Source: RBG-16-66-20 sp035499575
GTDB lineage: Bacteria > Pseudomonadota > Gammaproteobacteria > Burkholderiales > SG8-39
Assembly: GCA_035499575.1 (NCBI GenBank)
Contig: DATJYN010000115.1
Span: 31,350 to 95,349, forward strand
DNA: 64,000 nucleotides
Direction of reading: 5' to 3'
Part shown: positions 58,509-64,000 of the stretch, piece after piece
Layout of the letters: the number at the start of each line of letters is the position of its first letter
Numbering within the stretch: position 1 is the first letter of the stretch
The notes under the pieces: model-generated
Database searches by the model: none
The model's input: only the letters and a program-made list of their open reading frames with translations
What the model was told of the DNA's origin: nothing
Program-made: the position numbers and the translations under genes

Positions 58509-59711
58509 CTACTTGCAACGCCCTTCCCCGAGTTCCTTGCACATATCCTTCACGTCCTTGAGCACGCCGATAGTCTTCTGGTGCAGTTTCCCGTCCTTCC
58601 ACACCAGTTCGCTCAAGTACTCGTTCTGGACGATATCGCGGGTGCGCGGATCGATCCAGAACGGCCCGCGCGGACTGTCGTCGTACTTCCAGCCGCGCAG
58701 AGCGTTGATCGCGGCATCGGGATCGATCTTGCCCTTCAGCGTGGTGACTACGTGTGCGATGGCCGCCATGCCGTCGTAGCCCTGGACGCCCATGAAGTCC
58801 GGCGTGGACGCCGGACCATATTCCTTCTTCCAGGCGGCGACCAGGCGCTTGTTGGCCGGGTTATCGAGGTCCGCGTTGTAATGGTGGATGGTGATCAGGC
58901 CCGCTCCAGCCTGTCCCATCGCCTGCAGCTTGATGTCCTGGGTAATGTCGCCGGGACCGATCAGCTTGATGCCCGCCTGGCGCATGCCGAGCGCCGCGTA
59001 AGTCTTGACGACGGCGAGAGCGTGGTCGCCCGCGGGCACGAAGACGAAGAACACGTCCGGCTTCTTGTCCTTGGCGCGCTGGAAGAACGGCGTGAAGTCC
59101 GGCACCTGGCCCGGTCCGCCCATCGGGATTTCGTCGATCACTTTCCCGCCCGCGTGTTCGAAGCCGCGCTTGAACGCATCCAGGCTGTCCTTGCCCGGCG
59201 GGAAATCGGTATAGCCGACTACCGCGGTCTTCGCCTTCATGATTTTCGCCGCCGCCTCGCCCATGGCGAAGCCCGCATGCCACATCGAAAACGACACGCG
59301 CGCAATCATCGGCGACAGCCCGGTGATCCATGCCGTGCCGGCGTTCATGATGATCATCGGCTTCTTCGCCTCGGTGACCAGCGCCGCGGAGGCAATCGCG
59401 TCAGGGGAGTAGATGAAGCCAGCCAGCAGGTCCACCTTTTCCTGCGCCACCAGTTCCTGCACGGCGACCTTCGCCTCGGCGCCGCTCGGATTTTTCGAGT
59501 CGCGCTTGACGATCTCGATCTTGTATGGACCGAAGGCGCCCGGGTTCAGCTTCGTGAACATCTGCATGCCGCGATCGACCTGTTGGCCGAACTCGGCGCC
59601 GACGCCGGTATAGGGCAGCACCACGCCGATTTTCACGGTTTGCGCAGCGGCACCGGTTGCGAACGCGGCCAGCAGTGCCGCGACGAACATCCTGATCTGT
59701 CTGATTTGCAT
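58509..59711 (-). CDS. ABC transporter substrate-binding protein, LivK-like
   Basis: A 400-residue periplasmic protein with signal peptide (MFVAALLAAFATGAAA) and a type-I binding fold: TVKIGVVLPYTGVGAEFGQQ, VDLLAGFIYSPDAIASAALV, VVGYTDFPPGKDSLDAFKRG, DVFFVFVPAGDHALAVVKTY and VQGYDGMAAIAHVVTTLKG. AGGAGGGG stands just before the ATG, giving a very good ribosome site. Relatives in aromatic clusters bind aromatic or phenylpropenoid acids. It is the first gene of the transporter run. Confidence 0.92.
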   Translation of the reverse strand: MQIRQIRMFVAALLAAFATGAAAQTVKIGVVLPYTGVGAEFGQQVDRGMQMFTKLNPGAFGPYKIEIVKRDSKNPSGAEAKVAVQELVAQEKVDLLAGFIYSPDAIASAALVTEAKKPMIIMNAGTAWITGLSPMIARVSFSMWHAGFAMGEAAAKIMKAKTAVVGYTDFPPGKDSLDAFKRGFEHAGGKVIDEIPMGGPGQVPDFTPFFQRAKDKKPDVFFVFVPAGDHALAVVKTYAALGMRQAGIKLIGPGDITQDIKLQAMGQAGAGLITIHHYNADLDNPANKRLVAAWKKEYGPASTPDFMGVQGYDGMAAIAHVVTTLKGKIDPDAAINALRGWKYDDSPRGPFWIDPRTRDIVQNEYLSELVWKDGKLHQKTIGVLKDVKDMCKELGEGRCK

Positions 59712-59829
59712 TATCCCCTCCTAGGGCAGCGAAAAAGCCGCTGGGGAATCCTAGCATGGCCGTCTCGATTTTGGCTCGTCCTGCGCCCGTGGCGAGATTA
59801 AAATGCCGCTTCTTTCGGGAGAGCATCGA

Positions 59830-60522
59830 ATGGCACATGTGATTTCGCTTTGGGATATCCCGTCGCTGGCGGTCAGGGATTCGAAGGACCTGTACCCGGT
59901 GCGGCGGATCTTCTGCGTCGGCCGCAATTACGTCGAGCACCAGAAGGAAATGGGCGGCGACGGCCGCGAGACGCCCTTTTTCTTCATCAAGTCGGCGCAC
60001 TCGCTGGTGGCAGGCGGCGGCAACGTCCATTACCCGCCGAAGACGGCGAACTACCACTACGAAACCGAGATGGTGGTCGCGATCGGCAAGGGCGGCCGGC
60101 GCATCGACGCCAAGAAGGCGAACGACCACGTGTTCGGCTACGGCGTGGGGCTGGACATGACGCGCCGCGACCTGCAGCAGCTTGGCAAGGACAACGGCCG
60201 GCCCTGGGACTTCGGCAAGGATTTCGACGAGGCGGCGCCCTGCAGCGCGCTGGTGGCGGCGGCGAAAATCGGCCACCCCGCCAAGGGCGCGATCTGGCTC
60301 AAGGTCAACGGCAAGGAACGCCAGAAGGCCGACCTCTCCGACATGATCTGGTCGGTGCCCGAGCAGATCGCTTTCCTCTCCGAGTACTACACGCTCGAGC
60401 CGGGCGACATCATTTATTCCGGCACGCCTGCGGGCGTCGGCCCGGTGAAGCCGGGCGATGACCTGCACGCAAGCATCGAGGGCGTCGGCGAACTGAAGGT
60501 CAAGATCGTCCCCGCGCTGTAG
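59830..60522 (+). CDS. FAH-family hydrolase, fumarylpyruvate-hydrolase-like
   Basis: A 230-residue fumarylacetoacetase-fold enzyme; ATG 59830 follows GGGAGAG. VRRIFCVGRNYVEHQKEMGG and ETPFFFIKSAHSLVAGGGNV, then YHYETEMVVAIGKGGRRID (metal-binding ExE), VFGYGVGLDMTRRDLQQLGK and IIYSGTPAGVGPVKPGD are typical of NagK-like fumarylpyruvate hydrolases of the gentisate route. A zeta-GST-like isomerase starts at 63951, the expected partner. Other diketo-acid substrates are possible. Confidence 0.85.
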   Translation: MAHVISLWDIPSLAVRDSKDLYPVRRIFCVGRNYVEHQKEMGGDGRETPFFFIKSAHSLVAGGGNVHYPPKTANYHYETEMVVAIGKGGRRIDAKKANDHVFGYGVGLDMTRRDLQQLGKDNGRPWDFGKDFDEAAPCSALVAAAKIGHPAKGAIWLKVNGKERQKADLSDMIWSVPEQIAFLSEYYTLEPGDIIYSGTPAGVGPVKPGDDLHASIEGVGELKVKIVPAL

Positions 60523-60530
60523 CGCCATCC

Positions 60531-61307
60531 ATGAAATTCAAGTCGTTGCGGTTCCAACGGCGCGGCGCCGTCGGTATCCTGCTGCTCAATCGGCCGCAGA
60601 AGCGCAACGCGCTGAGCGACGCGATGGTGGAAGAGATCGGCGCCTGCGTCGCCGCAGTGCCGATGGGCGTCAAAGCGCTCGTGCTGCACGGCGCCGGCGA
60701 GCATTTCTGCGCCGGCCTGGATCTCGCGGAACTGTCCGGACGCTCCGCGGCCGCGGGCGTGGCGCATTCCCGCGGCTGGCACCGCATCTTCGACCGCATC
60801 CAGTTCGGACGCGTGCCGGTGGTCGCTGTCATGCACGGCGCGGTGGTGGGCGGCGGGCTCGAACTCGCCTGCACGGCGCATGTGCGGATCGCGGAGAAGG
60901 GCGCCTTTTACGCGTTGCCGGAGGGCCAGCGCGGCATCTTCGTGGGCGGCGGCGCCTCGGTGCGGCTGCCGCGGCTGATCGGCACCGCGCGCATGGCTGA
61001 CATGATGTTCACCGGGCGCGTTTACTCCGCCGAGGAAGGGCAGGCGGCCGGCATTTCCACTTATCTCGTCCCCAAGGGCAAAGGACTCGCCAAGGGCATC
61101 GAACTCGCCGGGCGCATCGCCGGGAATGCACCCGCCACCAACTTCGCGCTGATGCACGCCTTGCCGCGCATCGCCGAACTCGGCCAGGATGCCGGCCTGC
61201 TGATGGAGTCGCTGGTGGCGGGCATTGCGCAGAGCGAGCCCGAAGCCAAGCGGCGCATGACGGATTTCCTCGAAAAGCGCGCGGCCAAGGTAGCGCGCAA
61301 GGCATGA
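60531..61307 (+). CDS. crotonase-family enoyl-CoA hydratase/isomerase
   Basis: A 258-residue crotonase. GILLLNRPQKRNALSDAMVE and GEHFCAGLDLAELSGRSAA form the first oxyanion part, VVAVMHGAVVGGGLELACTA the second, and FYALPEGQRGIFVGGGASVR contains the Glu expected for hydratases. It stops four bases into the feruloyl-CoA-synthase-like gene. It does not carry the long N-terminus of hydroxycinnamoyl-CoA hydratase-lyase, so beta-oxidation-type hydration is more likely than direct vanillin release, but this is unproven. Confidence 0.88.
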   Translation: MKFKSLRFQRRGAVGILLLNRPQKRNALSDAMVEEIGACVAAVPMGVKALVLHGAGEHFCAGLDLAELSGRSAAAGVAHSRGWHRIFDRIQFGRVPVVAVMHGAVVGGGLELACTAHVRIAEKGAFYALPEGQRGIFVGGGASVRLPRLIGTARMADMMFTGRVYSAEEGQAAGISTYLVPKGKGLAKGIELAGRIAGNAPATNFALMHALPRIAELGQDAGLLMESLVAGIAQSEPEAKRRMTDFLEKRAAKVARKA

Positions 61308-63085
61308 GTTCGGCGCCGGCACGCAGCGTGCCGCTGGGCGCGGCGGACGTGCGCAGCGAGCGGCGCACGGACGGCTCTATCCTGCTGCGCTCGCCGCATC
61401 CCCTCGGCGCCTATTCCAGGTGCCTCACCGAACGCCTGGTCCACTGGGCCGGGGTAACACCGGACCGAAAGTTCATCGCGCAGCGCGATTCGAGCAGCGC
61501 GTGGCGAAGCCTCAGCTACGGGCAGGCCCACACGCGCGTGCGGGCGATCGGCCAGGCATTGCTCGACCGGGGGCTGTCGGCGGAGCGCCCGTTGGCGATC
61601 CTTTCGGACAACGACATCGAGCATGCGCTGCTCGCGCTTGCCTGCATGCACGTGGGCATCGCCTACGTGCCGGTGTCATCGGCGTATTCGCTGGTGTCGA
61701 CCGATTTTGCGAAGCTGAAGCAAGTCATCGGATTGCTGACGCCAGGATTGGTATATGCATCCGACGGCGCGCGCTTCGCGAAAGCAATCGGCGCCGCGGT
61801 GCCGCCAGACACCGAGGTTTTATCCGGCGACCGCTTCGCCGATCTGGAGTCGACGCCGGCCACCGCGGCCGTGGAAGCCGCGCACGCGGCGGTCGGACCG
61901 GAGACGATCGCGAAGTTTCTGCTCACTTCCGGTTCGACGGGATGGCCCAAAGCGGTAATCAACACGCAGCGCATGCTCTGCAGCAACCAGCAGATGCTGA
62001 CCCAGTCGTTGCCCTCCCTGCGCCAGGCGCCTCCCGTGCTCGTGGACTGGCTCCCCTGGAACCACACCGCGGGCAGCAACCACAACCTGGGTCTCGTGCT
62101 GAATCATGGCGGCACGCTGTACATCGACGAAGGCAAGCCGGTGCCCGACCTGATCGAGAAAACGGTACGCAACTTGCGCGAAGTAGGCCCGACGATCTAC
62201 TTCAACGTGCCGCGCGGCTACGAGGCGCTGCTGCCGTTCCTGCGCGATGACGCGTTGCTGCGCGAAACCTTCTTCAGCCGGCTCGGCCTGCTGCAATACG
62301 CCGCTGCAGTGCTGCCGCAGCCGATCTGGCAGGCCTACGAGGAACTCGCGATCCAGACCTGCGGCGAGCGCATCCTCTGGATCACCGGCTACGGGGCAAC
62401 CGAAACCGCGCCGGCGGCAATGTTCACCAACCGCGGCGCAGCGCGGGCCGGCACGGTGGGGCTGCCGGTGGACGGCGTCGAGATGAAGCTCGCGCCGGTC
62501 GACGGCAAGCTGGAAGCGCGCTTTCGCGGTCCGAGCATCACGCCCGGCTACTGGCGCCAGCCCGAGCTGACCCGGACCGCGTTCGACGAGGAAGGCTACT
62601 ACCGCACCGGCGATGCGCTGCGCTTCGTCGATCCGGCCGACGCGCGGCACGGTTTCGAATTCGATGGCCGCACCACCGAGGATTTCAAGCTCGGCACCGG
62701 CACCTGGGTCAGCGTGGGGCCGCTGCGCGCGAAGGTAAATGCCGCCTGCTCGCCGCTGGTACAGGAGGTAGTGATCACCGGCCACGGTCGCGACAGACTG
62801 GGCGCACTGGTGTTTCCGAACCTGCTGATCTGCCGCGACCTCGGTCCCGAGGTACTGCGCGCGCGCCTGCAACCGCTGCTCGAACGCCTCGCGCAGGACG
62901 CCACCGGCAGCTCGACTCGCGTGGTGCGCGCGCTGGTCATGGACCAGCCGCCTTCGATCGACGCCGGTGAAGTCACCGACAAAGGGTCGATCAACCAGCG
63001 CGCCGTGCTCGCGAATCGCGCCGCGCTGGTGGAGCGGCTCTATGCGGAACCGCCCGACCCGAGCATCATTGTGGCCTCGCCATGA
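61304..63085 (+). CDS. feruloyl-CoA synthase-like AMP-forming ligase
   Basis: A 593-residue acyl-CoA synthetase. FLLTSGSTGWPKAVINTQRM, VLVDWLPWNHTAGSNHNLGL and GGTLYIDEGKPVPDLIEKTV match bacterial feruloyl-CoA synthases closely, with ILWITGYGATETAPAAMFTN and GYYRTGDALRFVDPADARHG downstream. It should activate ferulate, p-coumarate or related hydroxycinnamates. The crotonase and amidohydrolase genes overlap it by four bases on either side, forming one translational unit. Confidence 0.88.
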   Translation: MSSAPARSVPLGAADVRSERRTDGSILLRSPHPLGAYSRCLTERLVHWAGVTPDRKFIAQRDSSSAWRSLSYGQAHTRVRAIGQALLDRGLSAERPLAILSDNDIEHALLALACMHVGIAYVPVSSAYSLVSTDFAKLKQVIGLLTPGLVYASDGARFAKAIGAAVPPDTEVLSGDRFADLESTPATAAVEAAHAAVGPETIAKFLLTSGSTGWPKAVINTQRMLCSNQQMLTQSLPSLRQAPPVLVDWLPWNHTAGSNHNLGLVLNHGGTLYIDEGKPVPDLIEKTVRNLREVGPTIYFNVPRGYEALLPFLRDDALLRETFFSRLGLLQYAAAVLPQPIWQAYEELAIQTCGERILWITGYGATETAPAAMFTNRGAARAGTVGLPVDGVEMKLAPVDGKLEARFRGPSITPGYWRQPELTRTAFDEEGYYRTGDALRFVDPADARHGFEFDGRTTEDFKLGTGTWVSVGPLRAKVNAACSPLVQEVVITGHGRDRLGALVFPNLLICRDLGPEVLRARLQPLLERLAQDATGSSTRVVRALVMDQPPSIDAGEVTDKGSINQRAVLANRAALVERLYAEPPDPSIIVASP

Positions 63086-63954
63086 AAATGAACCTGAAGG
63101 ACCTCGTCGCCATCGATGTCCACACGCATGCGGAGACCTCGACGCGCGTGCTGCCCGATGAAGCGGAGAAGGAAGCGCTCGAGGCGCGCGGCCGCTACTT
63201 CCGATACGAGGTGAAGCACCCGACCATCGCGCAGATGGCGGCGTACTACCGCGAGCGCAGGATCGCCTTTGTGGTTTTTACCGTCGACCACGAGCGCGGC
63301 ATGGGCGTCAAGCGCATCTCGAACGAGGAAGTCGCCGAGTCCGCGCACGAACATAGGGACATCTGCATCCCATTCGCCAGCATCGATCCCGCGCGCGGCA
63401 AGATGGGCGTTCGCGAGGCGAGGCGCCTGATCAAGGATTTCGGGGTGCGCGGCTTCAAGTTCCACCCGATCATCCAGGGCTTCTTCCCGAACGATCATGA
63501 CGTCTACCCGCTGTATGAAGTCATTGCGGAAGCGAAGCTGCCGGCGCTCTTCCACACCGGCCAGACGGGTATCGGCGCCGGCATGCCGGGCGGGGGCGGC
63601 CTGCGCATCAAGTACGCCAACCCGGTCCACCTGGACGACGTCGCCGCGGATTTCCCGCAGATGCCGATCATCATGGCGCACCCCTCCGTGCCCTGGCAGG
63701 ACGAGGCGCTGTCGGTGGCGCTGCACAAGCCGAACACCTACATCGACCTGTCGGGCTGGTCGCCGAAATACTTCGAACCGAAGCTGGTGCAATACGCCAA
63801 CACGCTGCTGAAGGACCGTATCCTGTTCGGCAGCGACAACCCGGTGATCCAACCCGACCGATGGCTGGCCGAGTTCGAGAAGCTGCCGATCAAGCCGGAA
63901 GTGCGGCCGCTGATCCTGAAGGAAAACGCGGCCCGGCTGCTGGGGCTGTCATGA
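63082..63954 (+). CDS. amidohydrolase-family metal-dependent hydrolase/decarboxylase
   Basis: A 290-residue TIM-barrel amidohydrolase of the ACMSD/aminocarboxymuconate type. Metal-ligand sites are IDVHTHAETS, GFKFHPIIQGFFPND, PALFHTGQTGIGAG, IMAHPSVPWQDEALSVAL and ILFGSDNPVIQPDRW. Family members are decarboxylases or hydrolases; in some phenylpropanoid clusters a relative is proposed to hydrolyse beta-ketoacyl-CoA. Position after feruloyl-CoA synthase fits that, as inference only. Overlaps its neighbours by four bases at each end. Confidence 0.85.
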   Translation: MKMNLKDLVAIDVHTHAETSTRVLPDEAEKEALEARGRYFRYEVKHPTIAQMAAYYRERRIAFVVFTVDHERGMGVKRISNEEVAESAHEHRDICIPFASIDPARGKMGVREARRLIKDFGVRGFKFHPIIQGFFPNDHDVYPLYEVIAEAKLPALFHTGQTGIGAGMPGGGGLRIKYANPVHLDDVAADFPQMPIIMAHPSVPWQDEALSVALHKPNTYIDLSGWSPKYFEPKLVQYANTLLKDRILFGSDNPVIQPDRWLAEFEKLPIKPEVRPLILKENAARLLGLS

Positions 63955-64000
63955 AGCTGCACAGTTATTTCCGGAGTTCGGCGGCATTCCGGGTGCGCAT
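63951..64000 (+). CDS. start of a maleylpyruvate/maleylacetoacetate isomerase (zeta-GST), cut by window edge
   Basis: Only 16 full codons are visible: MKLHSYFRSSAAFRVR. This is the highly conserved start of zeta-class GST isomerases (SYFRSSAxxRVR, with the catalytic SS-A). It overlaps the amidohydrolase stop as ATGA. With the FAH-like gene at 59830 it would form the two last steps of gentisate or homogentisate breakdown. Confidence 0.75.
   Translation, partial: MKLHSYFRSSAAFRVR

Noticed and set aside
59770..59785. TGGCTCG-N4-GCGC upstream of the FAH-family gene as a sigma-54 promoter
   Set aside because: The -24 half has a mismatch and the -12 half lacks TT; a TAAAAT closer to the gene is more plausible.
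1..64000. tRNA, rRNA, CRISPR arrays, insertion sequences, prophage or attachment sites
   Set aside because: I looked for cloverleaf-like or conserved rRNA segments, regularly spaced repeats, transposase or integrase genes and terminal inverted repeats, and found none that I could support by reading.

Overview
This 64 kb window is a dense, GC-rich bacterial chromosome segment with no rRNA, tRNA, CRISPR array, insertion sequence or phage gene that I could recognise. No stretch longer than about 220 bases lacks a gene. The gene content points to a betaproteobacterium: BPSS1780-family membrane protein, DUF2782, DUF4197, DUF971 next to ubiE, UbiJ/UbiK accessory factors, a TorF-glnK-amtB locus, a pyrR-pyrB-pyrC' operon with a non-catalytic dihydroorotase, and the lipB-lipA-ybeD-dat-dacA order. 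I cannot name the genus from sequence alone.

Layout. 1-10.1 kb (minus strand): a VanZ-like protein (cut by the window edge), a sodium:solute symporter, ubiB, ubiJ, a strong terminator, a Tim44-domain protein, ubiE, DUF971, a 535-aa uncharacterised protein, a BPSS1780 membrane protein, thrB and DUF2782. 10.2-14.2 kb: polA (+), DUF4197 (-), and an exported EF-hand/BON protein (+) behind a perfect-consensus sigma-54 promoter. 14.2-22.7 kb (minus): lipoate synthesis (lipA, lipB, ybeD), D-amino-acid transaminase, a PBP5-type carboxypeptidase, rlpA, pyrimidine genes (pyrC', pyrB, pyrR), ruvX and algH. 22.8-31.2 kb (mostly plus): a histidine kinase coupled to a Ser/Thr kinase with two receiver domains, rubredoxin, thiD, thiE, hemL and a TPR/O-GlcNAc-transferase-like protein. 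31.2-38.8 kb (minus): mgtE, mtgA, aroE, a TonB-like protein, an RNase II-family enzyme, yqiA and mpl. 38.9-44.9 kb (plus): an uncharacterised protein, a TlpA-type thioredoxin, aroQ, accB, accC, prmA, a DUF3426 zinc-ribbon protein and a PfkB-family kinase. 44.9-48.4 kb (minus): DUF4864, HIT, apaH, comM/yifB and ubiK.

48.4-53.1 kb is a nitrogen-control locus. Two NtrC-like sites 31 bp apart and a sigma-54 promoter precede torF-like porin, glnK (Tyr51 present) and amtB. A second amtB copy follows, and both copies end in near-identical terminators.

53.1-64.0 kb is an aromatic-acid utilisation region: a MarR regulator with a palindrome over its start, a benzoate-CoA-ligase-like enzyme, a complete branched-chain-amino-acid-type ABC transporter, a fumarylpyruvate-hydrolase-like FAH protein, a crotonase, a feruloyl-CoA-synthase-like ligase, an amidohydrolase and the start of a maleylpyruvate/maleylacetoacetate isomerase. 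I infer uptake and CoA activation of phenylpropenoic or hydroxybenzoic acids with a gentisate-type lower pathway; the ring hydroxylating or cleaving steps are not in this window.

The most interesting signals are the perfect sigma-54 promoter before the EF-hand/BON gene, the NtrC/sigma-54 arrangement at torF-glnK-amtB, the duplicated amtB genes with an amino-acid-conserved charged linker, the coupled histidine-kinase/Ser-Thr-kinase pair, and the non-catalytic dihydroorotase.
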